DNA of 64,000 nt, from assembly GCF_020103695.1 (NCBI RefSeq), contig NZ_JAHXBF010000004.1, positions 434,001 through 498,000 of the forward strand. Reading direction: 5' to 3'. The position numbers were made by a program, and so were the translations under genes. Of this stretch, positions 51,124 through 60,772 are shown in pieces. The notes under the pieces are model-generated. The model ran no database searches, was not told the origin of the DNA, and saw only the letters and a list, made by a program, of their open reading frames with translations. This stretch comes from Hyalangium versicolor. Its GTDB lineage: Bacteria; Myxococcota; Myxococcia; Myxococcales; Myxococcaceae. Position 1 is the first letter of the stretch; every line of letters begins with the position of its first letter.

Positions 51124-53295
51124 GTGTACGATGCCTCACCAGCCTGCGCTCCTCCTGTCTCGGAGTCCCGTTTGCAGCTCAGTAAATCCTATCAGTTGAT
51201 CAAGAAGCTGGCTTCGGGCGGCATGGCGGAGGTGTTCCTCGCGCGCACCGAGGGGCCTCTCGGATTCTCCAAGACACTGGTCCTCAAGCGCATCCTTCCC
51301 CATCTCGCGGACGACGAGCAGTTCATCCAGATGTTCCTGGAAGAGGCCCGGCTCGTGGCCCAGCTCAGCCACCCCAACGTCGTCCACATCTTCGACTTCG
51401 GCGAGTTCGAGGGCTCCTACTGCATCGCGATGGAGTACATCGACGGGCCCAACCTCCGAGTCCTCTCGCGCCAGGCTCGCAACGTGGGCGTGGAGCTATC
51501 TCCCGTGCTGTGCGCGAAGATGATCTCCTATGCCTGCGAGGGATTGGCCTATGCGCACGACCTCGCCGATCCGCGCACGGGCAAGCCGCTGGGGCTCGTC
51601 CACCGGGATGTCAGCTCCGACAACATCCTCATCTCCCGCACCGGCACCGTGAAGGTCGTGGACTTTGGAGTCGCCAAGGTCATCGGGCAGAACCATCGGA
51701 CCAAGGCCGGCATCATCAAGGGCAAGCTGCCCTACATGCCGCCCGAGCAGATCCGCGGCAGACCGCTGGATCGCCGGGTGGATGTCTATGCCCTGGGCGT
51801 CGTGCTCTACGAACTGCTGGCGCACAAGCGGCCCTACGACGCCACGGGCGAGGTGGCAATCATGAACGCCATCCTCTACGAGCAGATGAAGCCGCTCCAG
51901 GAGCGGAGGCCCGACATCCCCGAGGCGCTCGCGCGCATCACCGAACGGTGTCTCGCGAAGGAGCGGGAGGACCGCTACCCCAGCTGCCGTCACCTGCGGA
52001 TGGATCTCGAGCGCTTCATCCACAGCACCGGAGAGCCCGTGGGCACCGATGAGCTCGCGAGCCTCGTGACACGAGTCTTGGAGCCCGAGAAGGAAGACTC
52101 GGCGCGCACGGGCCCGGCGAGCAACAAAACGCCTCCGCCGCCGGTGCGCTCCAGCCCCCCTCCGGCTTCGGGCCCACGCAGGGTGAAGACTCCCACGTCT
52201 TCCCCGAACGTGGCAGCGCGCGCGGTCGGCACCGGGGGCGCGGCGTCACCGGAGCTCCGGCCCGAGCCAGCCCTGGAGATGAGCCGGGACATGGAGCTGA
52301 TCACCACGGCTCCACGACAGCCCACGGGGATTCATCAGGGAAGAGCGGGACTCATCGCTGTGTCACTGGGCTGTCTGACGATCGTCGCCGCCCTGGGTGC
52401 CTTCTTCGTGCTCCGGCAGTCCCATGCGTCACCTGCGAATGAGGAGCCCGCTGCCCACGCGGCGGCTCCTCACGCTCCCGAACCAGCCGTCCCTCTGGAG
52501 ACCGTGACTCCGCAGAAGCCCGCGCCCCGTGAGGAGAAGCCCACTCCCGCTCCCATGCTGGAACCCAGTTCCCAGCCACCCGCTCCACCGGAGCCGTCAG
52601 CTGTCATTGCGAAGGCCTCGGTCCCCTCGGATGGAGGCACACCGGATCCTCTCAAGCAGGAAGGTGAGAAGAAGAAGCGGAGCCCACCGACCGACCGGAG
52701 TGCCACCCGTCTCGCCCTCGCGATGGACGCGACTGGGAGGGACTTGCCCGAGACGTCCGAAACACCCGAGGCGTTCGAGCAGCCGAAGCCCCCTCCACCG
52801 GTGCCGGAGACACCTCCAGCGCCAGAGACACATGAGGCGCCGCCGGTGCCGACACCGTCTGTCCAGCCGCTTCCGCTGGCCTCCGTGGTGCTCGAGAGTT
52901 CTCCCCCAGCCCAGATTCGCATCAACGGCCAGTTCGCCGGCTTCGCCTCGGCGACGGTGAGCCGCCTCCCTCCCGGACCCGTGCATGTGGAGGTCTATGA
53001 CTCGGTGAAGGGCTTGAGGAAGAGGCAGACGATCGTGCTCGAACCGGGGGACAACGGCGTGCAGCGGATATTGGTGGAGCAGGGCACGCTCGAGCTTCGC
53101 ATCGTGCCCTTCGCCACCGTCTACGTGGACGGGAAGCTCCTGGGAGTGACTCCCCTCGGCCCCATCTCCCTCTATGAGGGAACGCACGACCTGCGGCTGG
53201 AGAACACAGAGTTGGGCAAGTCCCTTCACGAGAGCTTCACCATCGAGCCGGGAAAGACGCTCGTGCTCAAGTACAGCCTGGAGGAGAAGCCGTAA
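51124..53295 (+). CDS. Ser/Thr protein kinase with transmembrane segment and C-terminal PEGA domain
   Basis: A 723-residue protein. Kinase domain residues 23-290: glycine loop KKLASGGMAEVFLA, catalytic Lys in TLVLKRI (55), HRDVSSDN at 160-167, DFG at 180-182 and KLPYMPPEQI in the activation segment. A Pro/Ser linker precedes one membrane segment (LIAVSLGCLTIVAALGAFF, about 407-425), followed by a long Pro/Glu/Ala-rich spacer and a PEGA-type domain from about 583 (VLESSPPAQIRINGQFAGFA, FATVYVDGKLLGVTPLGPIS). This is a typical myxobacterial PknB-like receptor kinase with an extracytoplasmic ligand or anchor domain. The GTG at 51124 is assumed; a TTG at 51172 (just before the QLSKSY segment) would also fit. 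The gene is divergent to the DUF1521 operon. Confidence 0.92.
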   Translation: MYDASPACAPPVSESRLQLSKSYQLIKKLASGGMAEVFLARTEGPLGFSKTLVLKRILPHLADDEQFIQMFLEEARLVAQLSHPNVVHIFDFGEFEGSYCIAMEYIDGPNLRVLSRQARNVGVELSPVLCAKMISYACEGLAYAHDLADPRTGKPLGLVHRDVSSDNILISRTGTVKVVDFGVAKVIGQNHRTKAGIIKGKLPYMPPEQIRGRPLDRRVDVYALGVVLYELLAHKRPYDATGEVAIMNAILYEQMKPLQERRPDIPEALARITERCLAKEREDRYPSCRHLRMDLERFIHSTGEPVGTDELASLVTRVLEPEKEDSARTGPASNKTPPPPVRSSPPPASGPRRVKTPTSSPNVAARAVGTGGAASPELRPEPALEMSRDMELITTAPRQPTGIHQGRAGLIAVSLGCLTIVAALGAFFVLRQSHASPANEEPAAHAAAPHAPEPAVPLETVTPQKPAPREEKPTPAPMLEPSSQPPAPPEPSAVIAKASVPSDGGTPDPLKQEGEKKKRSPPTDRSATRLALAMDATGRDLPETSETPEAFEQPKPPPPVPETPPAPETHEAPPVPTPSVQPLPLASVVLESSPPAQIRINGQFAGFASATVSRLPPGPVHVEVYDSVKGLRKRQTIVLEPGDNGVQRILVEQGTLELRIVPFATVYVDGKLLGVTPLGPISLYEGTHDLRLENTELGKSLHESFTIEPGKTLVLKYSLEEKP

Positions 53296-53306
53296 GCCGT
53301 GGGACT

Positions 53307-54488
53307 TCAGATCCAGAAGACGATGTCCCGCTCCTCATCGCTCGGCCCCGGCCCCTGGCCTCCCTCCCTCAGCCAGCGGCGATAGGCCTCGATGTCCGCG
53401 TGGAGCAGATCCGCCTCCGTGCTCTTGAAGACGCCGCCTCCTGGGCCATTGAGCAGCCCCTCTCGCTGCACGCGCATGATCTCCACGTCCTGCCGGATGA
53501 CCTGGGTCGTGTACCACTTGATCACCGGCGCCAACGCTCGGCCCACCAGCCTCCCCGGAACCTCGAACGGGAGCCGGAAGCTGATCGCCGTGTACACCAG
53601 GCTGTCCGTCGGCCCGATCGGCGTCACCTGGGAGTTGATGGCGAAGCCGTACTCCCCCCACATGTAATCGACGCGGGTGATGTTCGGGACGAAGTAGTGG
53701 TCCGTGTGCACCATCGGCAGGCCGCGCGGATTGAAGAGCCGTCCCAAGCCGCTGAGGGCATCCCGGTCCTGCTTGTACGTGACCAGCACGCTGCCTCCCG
53801 AGCGTTTCACCGTCGCGGGCACGCGCTTGCGCACCCGGTTGCGGAACCACCCCGAGTGCACGAACACCGTGTGCGGCACGTCCATGAAGTTCTCGACGAG
53901 GTTCGTCACCCCGTTCGGGAACCGCGTCACCATGAAGTAGACGGTCCAGTCGCGGTGGCCCCAGTACGGCACGCGGAAGGGCTCGGCACGCGCTCGGGCC
54001 GCGTCCCCACCCATGAAGACGTAGACGAGCCCGTCCTGCTCCCGCGCCTCGAAGCGCTGCACGCGCCCCAGCTTGCACGGCTCCACCGTGAGGCCGGACT
54101 GCGCATGGCCGCGCTCGTCCAGCACCTCTCCCCGCTGCGATGGTCCGAGCGAAGGCACCTCCACCACGTTGCCCCCCGCGTCGTACACCCAGCCGTGGTA
54201 CGGACACCCGAGCTTCCCGTCGAAGGTGTCCCCCGCCGACAACCGCGCGTTGCGGTGAAGACAGCGGTCTCGCAGCGCCGCAGGCCAGCCCTGTTCATCG
54301 CGGAAGAGCACGATGGGGATGCCGAGGATCGTCCGCGCGAGCGGCTTTTTTCCCGTGAGCTCGGGCGAGCGGCACGCGACGTACCAGTAGTCCTTCAGCG
54401 CTCCGCAGCGGCTGAAGTCAGCCTCGGCATCCAGATCCACGGCCAGCTCGGGCTGGCTCGGGGACACGAGGTGCAGCGGGTCCCTCAT
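53307..54488 (-). CDS. Rieske non-haem iron oxygenase, large subunit
   Basis: A 393-residue protein. The Rieske [2Fe-2S] ligands are CLHRNARLSAG and CPYHGWVYDAGG (CxH...CxxH). The mononuclear iron site NLVENFMDVPHTVFVH supplies the Asn/Glu/Asp-x-x-His-x4-His pattern of ring-hydroxylating and related Rieske oxygenases (including desaturases and N-oxygenases). No reductase or small subunit gene is adjacent. Its ATG overlaps the stop of the GH3 gene by four bases, so it is coupled to the acyl-acid amido synthetase. By family logic it oxidises a hydrophobic or aromatic substrate made or activated by the neighbours; the substrate is not visible in the sequence. Confidence 0.9.
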   Translation of the reverse strand: MRDPLHLVSPSQPELAVDLDAEADFSRCGALKDYWYVACRSPELTGKKPLARTILGIPIVLFRDEQGWPAALRDRCLHRNARLSAGDTFDGKLGCPYHGWVYDAGGNVVEVPSLGPSQRGEVLDERGHAQSGLTVEPCKLGRVQRFEAREQDGLVYVFMGGDAARARAEPFRVPYWGHRDWTVYFMVTRFPNGVTNLVENFMDVPHTVFVHSGWFRNRVRKRVPATVKRSGGSVLVTYKQDRDALSGLGRLFNPRGLPMVHTDHYFVPNITRVDYMWGEYGFAINSQVTPIGPTDSLVYTAISFRLPFEVPGRLVGRALAPVIKWYTTQVIRQDVEIMRVQREGLLNGPGGGVFKSTEADLLHADIEAYRRWLREGGQGPGPSDEERDIVFWI

Positions 54489-56155
54489 GGGTGGCCTCCA
54501 GAAGCGAAGTGCGCGGTCCAGCCCGGCTGGCGGTGCAGGTCCGCAGGCTTGATGTCTCCGGCACGCTGGCCCAGGGCGATGCAGCGCGCCTCGTAGCGCC
54601 GGGCGGCGTCGGTGACTCGCACCGCCTTCACAGGGCCGAGCTGCCCCAACTCCCGTGCATAGCGATAGTGGAAGCCTTCGCGCAGCGCGCGCTCGATGGC
54701 CTCCGCAGCCCTGGTGAGCTGGTCATCCGCCGCGTCCGTCTCCAGGAAGAGGCGATAGGCGGGCGGAGCGTCCCACTCGGGGGCGAGCATGGCGAAGCGT
54801 GGCCGGGTACCTCCGAACACTGTAGGGAGCACGGCGTCCAGCACTGCGGTGACTCGCGGGGCTGCCAGCTTCTCTCCCACCAGATCGCTCACCGCATCGG
54901 CTCTGCCCACGAAGCGCAGGCAAGGGGTCGCGCTGACGACACCTTCCACTCGCACGAGATCTCCCAGCCGGTAGCGCAGCAGTCCTCCCGAGGTCGACAG
55001 GAGGAGCACGTACTCACGCCCCTGCTCGAGTTCGTGCGCCAGCCGCGGACGAGCCTCCGGTCGCTCAGGATCGATGAACTCGTAGAAGTGGCTGCGCACG
55101 GCGAGCACCGGAGCCGGTGCATCGAACAGGGGCAGAGTGACAACTCCCTCCGTAGCCAGCAGGCCCTTGCCTTGGAGTTCCACGCCCTCGAACCGCCGCC
55201 TCGCAGGCCCCACGGCATGGGCCGCCTGGGCATCGGTCCACATGCTGAGCAACGCGAGCCTCGGCCACAGCGCCCTGCCGCTCAGCCCTTCCTTCAGCGC
55301 CTGCCGGAGCACCCGGGCCCGCTCGGGCCGAGGCGTGAATCGCATCCGGGAGAGGACGGCTCGAATCTCCTGCTCCGAATCCCGGACCGGAGGGCGGCAC
55401 GTCCCGCGCTCCAGGTCCTCCGCGAGCCGCTCCCCATGCACCTCCAGCGCATCCATGAGGAGCGTGAGGAAGCTCGGGTTCCACACGCTGATCAGCGCGA
55501 GGTCCTCGCTCGCCACGAGGAACCACAGCGTCACGTATCGGCAGCTCTCCACATCCGGCAGCCGCGCCACATCCCCCGGCACCGCGAACACCCGCGCGAG
55601 CACCGGCTGGAGGAATCGCGGGAAGTACGCGCTGTCCTCCAGGCTCCCCACGGGGATGCCTCCCGGCGTCCTCCCCTGCTTCCGGCCAACGGGCGAGATG
55701 GACCAGTAGCTCGGACCCTCTCGCAGCGCCGGACGCCGGTGCAGCAAATCGAAGAGCATGGGTGCCAACGCGTGGTGGAACTCATCCAGCAAGGCCCGCG
55801 TGACGGGCACGAGCTTCGACGCGCCCGATGACCCGCCCGATGGCTCGAACCGCACCACCGGAGCGCTCGTCAGCACCTTCGACTCCCCCGCGGCGATGCG
55901 CTCCACCTCTATGGCCACCGAGTCCGGCGTGGACACGGGCACGGCGTCCTGGAACTCGCTCGGCCGGGAGATCCGCTCGAAGCCCGGGATGCGCGCGGCC
56001 TGCTGGCTGCCCGCCACGGCTCGCAATACCCGCCGGAGACACTCCTCCTGAGCCTGCTCCGGCCGGCCCAGCGCATGGTGGAAGCGCACCGCCGACGGAG
56101 CCATGGCCGCTCGAAGCCCCCCGAGCAGCAGCGCGGATGGAACGACGCCGCTCAT
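54485..56155 (-). CDS. GH3-family acyl-acid amido synthetase
   Basis: A 556-residue adenylating enzyme. Characteristic pieces are the ATP-loop FEPSGGSSGASKLVPVT near 100-115, VESCRYVTLWFLVASEDLAL, VWNPSFLTLL, ATEGVVTLPLF and the conserved LLSTSGGLLRYRLGDLVRVEG with RFVGRADAVSDLVGEKL. GH3 proteins join acyl acids to amino acids through an acyl-adenylate; the family is best known from plant hormone conjugation, and bacterial members act on diverse acyl or aromatic acids. I start it at the ATG at 56155, which overlaps the stop of the GNAT-like gene by four bases; the frame continues to 56770 without a better signal. It is coupled at its other end to the Rieske oxygenase gene. Confidence 0.9.
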   Translation of the reverse strand: MSGVVPSALLLGGLRAAMAPSAVRFHHALGRPEQAQEECLRRVLRAVAGSQQAARIPGFERISRPSEFQDAVPVSTPDSVAIEVERIAAGESKVLTSAPVVRFEPSGGSSGASKLVPVTRALLDEFHHALAPMLFDLLHRRPALREGPSYWSISPVGRKQGRTPGGIPVGSLEDSAYFPRFLQPVLARVFAVPGDVARLPDVESCRYVTLWFLVASEDLALISVWNPSFLTLLMDALEVHGERLAEDLERGTCRPPVRDSEQEIRAVLSRMRFTPRPERARVLRQALKEGLSGRALWPRLALLSMWTDAQAAHAVGPARRRFEGVELQGKGLLATEGVVTLPLFDAPAPVLAVRSHFYEFIDPERPEARPRLAHELEQGREYVLLLSTSGGLLRYRLGDLVRVEGVVSATPCLRFVGRADAVSDLVGEKLAAPRVTAVLDAVLPTVFGGTRPRFAMLAPEWDAPPAYRLFLETDAADDQLTRAAEAIERALREGFHYRYARELGQLGPVKAVRVTDAARRYEARCIALGQRAGDIKPADLHRQPGWTAHFASGGHP

Positions 56156-56925
56156 GCCCGCGCACGCACTCCGATGAGCCTCAACCCGCGCCGCGTCACT
56201 CCCATCACCTGCTTGACGAGGATGAGCCCCACCGACCGAGCCAGATCCCTCAGCCGGATCTCCGTGAGGCACACCAATTCCTCGCCCTCCACGTGCCCCG
56301 GATTGCACGCCGCGAAGAACGCGATGTGCGGGTGCAGCGCCGCCGCGCGATCGATGGGCGCCACGCCATCCCGCACGCGGTAGTTCTGTCCCTCGAAGCG
56401 CAGCACGCCCCGCTCCGCGTCGAACTGCCGGCCGAACCACCGCGAGGCCAGCTCCCGCAGGAACGTGACGCGCTCGGGGGGCGCGACCCAATCGTGGCGC
56501 GGCAGGGTGAGCGGGAAGTTGTTCACGGACAGCAGGTACGTCTTGTACCCGCCGCTCAGCAGCACCCACAGCAGCGGGCGCATCGGCCGGCGCAGCTTGC
56601 GCCACGAGGTGAACCGGGCGAACTGGATCTGCAGCTCCTTCTGTCCCCAGTGGTCCGGATGGATGACGGTGTCCCCCGAGTACACCAGCTCCACGGGCCG
56701 CCCGCCCATCCGGTCCTCCGCGACGCGCAGGGTGCTGAAACCCACCAGCTCTCCCGTGCGGCGCAGGCACAAGAGGATCACGTACTGCTTGTCCTCGAGA
56801 TCCTTCGTGAAGCGCTCGGCGGAGACTCCGGCGTAGCAGAGCTGCATCAGGGCGAGCATCTGCGCACGCTGGAGCTCGGAGAGCGCCTCGCGCCGCACGA
56901 TGGCCCCCTTCAGGGCCGACAACAT
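56152..56925 (-). CDS. GNAT-like acyltransferase
   Basis: A 257-residue protein with a GNAT-type pattern: EALSELQRAQMLALMQLCY, then KQYVILLCLRRTGELVGFST, VELVYSGDTVIHPDHWGQKE, and KTYLLSVNNFPLTLP. The strand VIHPDHWGQKELQIQF fits the beta4/alpha3 acyl-CoA-binding turn of acetyltransferases, though the pyrophosphate loop is weak. The product is cytoplasmic. Translation is coupled at both ends: four bases to GH3, and a 3-base gap from the upstream membrane FG-GAP gene. It may donate or transfer an acyl group in the same pathway as GH3. Confidence 0.65.
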   Translation of the reverse strand: MLSALKGAIVRREALSELQRAQMLALMQLCYAGVSAERFTKDLEDKQYVILLCLRRTGELVGFSTLRVAEDRMGGRPVELVYSGDTVIHPDHWGQKELQIQFARFTSWRKLRRPMRPLLWVLLSGGYKTYLLSVNNFPLTLPRHDWVAPPERVTFLRELASRWFGRQFDAERGVLRFEGQNYRVRDGVAPIDRAAALHPHIAFFAACNPGHVEGEELVCLTEIRLRDLARSVGLILVKQVMGVTRRGLRLIGVRARA

Positions 56926-56928
56926 GCC

Positions 56929-59742
56929 TTATCTCCTCCCCTGCAGTGCCGTGTTGCCCGGCGGCTGGCGGACCTCATGGTAGCGATCGGCCTCGAGCTG
57001 CACTGTCTGCTCCTCCGCGCCGTACCAGTAGACCGTGGCCGTCACGGGCCCCGAGTGCCGCCCCAGCCCGAAGTGCATGCGCGGATCCGCCGAGGCCGAG
57101 AAGCCTCCCATCAGCCCCACCTCCTGCACCTGCTCCACGTGCTGGCCCCCCTCCTCGTAGGAGATGACCACGCGCGTGCCCACCGCGGTCCGGTGGGTCC
57201 GCACACCGTCTCCCTCCAGCGAGAGCCCCACGAAGTGCGCGCGCTCCGGCACCGGAGCCCCCGCGGAGCGCAGCGTGTTGCGGTACACCGAGGTAGGCCC
57301 GTGCTGGTTGGTGATGACCAGATCCAGGTCCCCGTCATTGTCCAGGTCCGCCATCAGCACGCCGCGCGAGTTGTCCGGATCCTCCACTCCCAGCTCGCGC
57401 GCCACGTCCACGAAGTGGCCGGGCTGCTCGTCCCCCAGGTTGAGGTACGCGCGCCGGGCCTCGTTCGGGTAGAGCGTGCGCCCGCGAATGTCTCCCCACT
57501 GGTCCGCGTAGGTGTGCACCTCCGGCCCGGACTGCATCAGCTTGTGGTTGATGTACCAGTAGTCCTTGCGCGCCCCGTCCGGCAGCAGCTTGTCCAGCCG
57601 GTCATCCACCATGCCGTTGGCCTGCACGATGTCCGGCCATCCGTCGTTGTCCAGGTCTCCCGCCGCCGCGCCCCAACCGAAACGCCGCTCATTGAGCGCG
57701 CCACGGAAGGTGGCCTCGTCCTTGAACTCGGGGAGGAACGGATCCGCGCCCGGCCCCACCATCCACAGCAGGCTGCCCTCGGCCTGCAGCGAGTGGTGCA
57801 CGTTGGAGATGTACACATCCAGGTACCCGTTCCGGTCGAAGTCCGCCACCGCGGCGTTCATCCCCTTGTACGTGTCCCTGCCAATCTCCCCGAAGCGCTG
57901 GCCAACGATGCGGCGGAAGCGCTGGCCCGCCTCGTTCAGGTACACCTCGTCCGGCCCGAAGTCGTTGGCGATGTAGAGGTCCGTCCACCCATCGTGATTG
58001 AGATCCACCGTGCTCGTGGCGAGCGACCAGCGCGTCTCCGTCATCCCCACGGCCTTCATGTCCAGCGGCTCGAAGGTGCCATCGCCCCGCGCGCGGTAGA
58101 GGCGGTTGAGGCCTCCGTTATCCGCCTGGTGCCACCCGTCGTGCATGAAGCGGAACATGCGCCGATCCCCGGGGTACTCGGGCGCGGGCAGGTGGAAGAG
58201 GTTGAGCGGCGTGGGCTTCGCGTAGTCCGGCAGGTGCGTGGTGAGCGCGTTGGTGACCAGCACGTCCAACCTCCCGTCCCGGTCGTAGTCGAGGAACGCC
58301 ATCCCCAGGCTCACCGAGTGGTCCGCGAGGCCCGCCGCCTGGGTAACGTCCTCGAAGGTGGGCTTGCCCGTCTCGCGCAGCATGTTGCGCAGCAGCCGCG
58401 AGGGCCCGAACGCCACGCCGATGGCCAGGTCCTGATCCCCGTCCCCGTCATAGTCCACGAAGGTGGCCGTGCCGGGCAGCCCGTCCTGGGCATAGTTCGT
58501 GGCGAAGCGCTCCAGCGCGGGCACCGCCACCCGCTCGAAGCGGAAGTCCCCTAGGTTGCGGTAGAGCGCCGCGCGGTACGCATCCTTCTTGAGCGTGTGG
58601 GACAGGTAGAGGTCCATCAGCCCGTCCCCATCGAAGTCCCCCGTCGCCACCGCATCGCCCACGCTCAGCACCCACTTGGAGATGTGGGCCACGCGCGGAT
58701 CCACTCGCGTCAGCACGTCCCCCATCTCCGAGCCCAGCCCCGTATACGAAGCCTCCATCCGATCCATGTGGAAGGACAGCGGGTGCGCCTTCACGGAGGG
58801 CGCCACGACGCCGAAGTACAGCCCGGCCAGGGCCGCGCCAAGCCCTCCCACCACGCCCACGCGCTTGAGCCGGTCCGCGGAGAAGAAGACCCCCAGGGAC
58901 TCGCGCAGCCCGCGCCGCCAGAGCGCTCGCGCGTGGAGGAACAGGAAGCGCGCAGTGGCGCACGTGAGCGCGGCGTAGAAGAAGGTGTAGACGCTCTCCT
59001 TGAAGTGCAGCAGCAGGTCCACCAGGGTGATGGCCAGCGCGAGCAGCACCTGCCCCCGGCGGTTCGGCGGAGACGTCGCCGGATCCGTGAGCATGTAGAA
59101 GACGAAGATGAAGAACGAAGGCGCCCCCAGCGTGCCCAGGAAGAGCACCTCGGGCGGCAGGTGGTGCCGCATGACGTAGGCCCGCAGCGCCGTCTGCGCC
59201 GCGTAGAAGAGCAGGAAGCTCACCACCAGCCAGCCCCGCCCCACCCGGAAGATGAAGAGCACCAGCGCGGCCATCAGGATGAAGGCCGACATCGCCACCG
59301 AGCCGTTGGCCCACTGGTACGCGGGCGCCGCGGTGATGAGCTCGCGCGACAGCAGCAGCGAGGTGGCCACCGCGAACATCGACGGGTTGAAGAAGTGCCG
59401 CCCTTCGAAGGTGAGCACGTACTTCGAGCCGATCGCCAACCACACCGGCAGCAGCAACAACCAACTGTGGTGCGAGTAGTTGAGCAGCAGCGCCAACGAG
59501 CAGCACGAGATGTACCCGCTCAGCGGCACCACCTTCTCCCGGCGCAGCAACCAGCCGAGCGCCGCATCCAGCACGCTGCCGGTGATGACGATGGTCGCCA
59601 TCTGCGAGGGGCTGCGGTTGAAGCCGAAGAACGTGAAGCCCAGCACGCCGTAGAGCGTGAGCAGGCACGCGAAGGGAATGCGCGGGTCGTTCCTGCGGGG
59701 CCAGATCCAGCCCCAGCGCTCGACGCGCGTCGGTGTGTGCAT
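56929..59742 (-). CDS. Membrane protein with RnfD/NqrB-like helices fused to FG-GAP repeats and ASPIC/UnbV domain
   Basis: A 937-residue protein starting at the ATG at 59742 (an ATG at 59838 is possible and would overlap the divergent desaturase start). Residues 20-330 have about ten membrane helices resembling RnfD/NqrB-type proteins (VITGSVLDAALGWLL, SKYVLTFEGRHFFNPSMFAV, VFYMLTDPATSPPNRRGQ). Residues 370-840 hold at least six FG-GAP/VCBS calcium-binding units with the DxDxDGxxD pattern (DYDGDGDQDL, DLDNDGWPDI, DLDNDGDLDL). The end (TAVGTRVVISYEEGGQHVEQ, MHFGLGRHSGPVTATVYWYG) is an ASPIC/UnbV domain, as in CRTAC1. The fold suggests a membrane-anchored beta-propeller at the cell surface. It leads the minus-strand arm of the GH3 cluster. 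Confidence 0.85.
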   Translation of the reverse strand: MHTPTRVERWGWIWPRRNDPRIPFACLLTLYGVLGFTFFGFNRSPSQMATIVITGSVLDAALGWLLRREKVVPLSGYISCCSLALLLNYSHHSWLLLLPVWLAIGSKYVLTFEGRHFFNPSMFAVATSLLLSRELITAAPAYQWANGSVAMSAFILMAALVLFIFRVGRGWLVVSFLLFYAAQTALRAYVMRHHLPPEVLFLGTLGAPSFFIFVFYMLTDPATSPPNRRGQVLLALAITLVDLLLHFKESVYTFFYAALTCATARFLFLHARALWRRGLRESLGVFFSADRLKRVGVVGGLGAALAGLYFGVVAPSVKAHPLSFHMDRMEASYTGLGSEMGDVLTRVDPRVAHISKWVLSVGDAVATGDFDGDGLMDLYLSHTLKKDAYRAALYRNLGDFRFERVAVPALERFATNYAQDGLPGTATFVDYDGDGDQDLAIGVAFGPSRLLRNMLRETGKPTFEDVTQAAGLADHSVSLGMAFLDYDRDGRLDVLVTNALTTHLPDYAKPTPLNLFHLPAPEYPGDRRMFRFMHDGWHQADNGGLNRLYRARGDGTFEPLDMKAVGMTETRWSLATSTVDLNHDGWTDLYIANDFGPDEVYLNEAGQRFRRIVGQRFGEIGRDTYKGMNAAVADFDRNGYLDVYISNVHHSLQAEGSLLWMVGPGADPFLPEFKDEATFRGALNERRFGWGAAAGDLDNDGWPDIVQANGMVDDRLDKLLPDGARKDYWYINHKLMQSGPEVHTYADQWGDIRGRTLYPNEARRAYLNLGDEQPGHFVDVARELGVEDPDNSRGVLMADLDNDGDLDLVITNQHGPTSVYRNTLRSAGAPVPERAHFVGLSLEGDGVRTHRTAVGTRVVISYEEGGQHVEQVQEVGLMGGFSASADPRMHFGLGRHSGPVTATVYWYGAEEQTVQLEADRYHEVRQPPGNTALQGRR

Positions 59743-59836
59743 GCGCGGAGCGTGCCCCGACACGTGGCGCCCTGTCCAGATACCGGGGGACTTGCCACGA
59801 GCCCGCCCGCTGGCTTCACTGGAGGGGCTCGCCGCC

Positions 59837-60772
59837 ATGAGTCTCCCCTCCGCCTCCACGCTCCTGCCGCCCCGCGCCGTGGTGCCCCGCGAGCTGCTGG
59901 GTCAGGCCCGCGTGCCCCAGTTGCTGCGGATGGCCCTCACCGAGTGGGCCCTCATCGCCGCGTGCCAGGCGGGCCTGCAGCTGCTCCCCGCCGCGACGCC
60001 GCTGTTCCTGCTCCTCATCGCCGGCCGGCTGCATGCCTTCGGCGTCATCCTTCATGACGCGGTACACATGTCCGTGCGCCACAAGGGGCCGGAGCTCTGG
60101 CTGCTGGAGTGCCTCGCGGGCTACCCCATCGCCTCGACGTGGAACGCCATGCGCTACCACCACCTGCGCCACCACCAACACGAGGGCACGGCACTGGACG
60201 GCTACCACAAGCCGCCGCCCGGGCCCTGGTGGCACGCGGTGCCCATGTGGCTGCTCCTCGTCCCCGTCGTCCCCTTCTGGGTGGTGCGCGGCCCCGTCGG
60301 AGTGCTGGCCTGGACTTTTCCCTCACTGCGGACGTTCTATGGACGCCTCTTCCTCCTGGACCGCTCCGGAGAGGACCTCACCCACGAGGAAGAGGTGATC
60401 GCCTGTGCCCGCGCGGACCTCGGGCAGGTGCTCTTCCACCTCGGAGTGCTCGCGCTGGCCTGGCGCTGGCCCCGCGCCGTGGGACTCGGGTACCTGCTGC
60501 CGCTGATGATGGCCTCGGCGATGTCCGCCTATCGGCTCCTGGCCGAGCACACCCCCGCTCGCCACCAGGGCAACACGCTCCAGGGCATCCTCGCCTCCAC
60601 CGCGGACCATGGGCTGGGATGGCTGGGCCGGCTGGTGCTGGCGCCTCGCAACGTGGGCTGCCACATCGTCCACCACCTCCACCCCCAGGTGGCCGCCCAG
60701 CACCTGCCCCGGCTGCGCGCGTGGTACCTCCAGCACTACCCCGAGCACTACCCTCGCCCCCGTCGCCCCTGA
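59837..60772 (+). CDS. Membrane fatty-acid desaturase/hydroxylase
   Basis: A 311-residue integral membrane di-iron enzyme. Histidine boxes: HDAVH near 72, HHLRHHQH near 109-116 and HIVHHLHP near 276-283, with four to six membrane helices. These His ligands hold the two irons of the desaturase/hydroxylase (FAD) superfamily, which includes carotenoid ketolases/hydroxylases and acyl-lipid desaturases. It starts at the ATG at 59837, 95 bases from the divergent FG-GAP protein's start, and is followed one base later by the 210-residue membrane protein gene. A hydrophobic lipid substrate is likely. Confidence 0.88.
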   Translation: MSLPSASTLLPPRAVVPRELLGQARVPQLLRMALTEWALIAACQAGLQLLPAATPLFLLLIAGRLHAFGVILHDAVHMSVRHKGPELWLLECLAGYPIASTWNAMRYHHLRHHQHEGTALDGYHKPPPGPWWHAVPMWLLLVPVVPFWVVRGPVGVLAWTFPSLRTFYGRLFLLDRSGEDLTHEEEVIACARADLGQVLFHLGVLALAWRWPRAVGLGYLLPLMMASAMSAYRLLAEHTPARHQGNTLQGILASTADHGLGWLGRLVLAPRNVGCHIVHHLHPQVAAQHLPRLRAWYLQHYPEHYPRPRRP

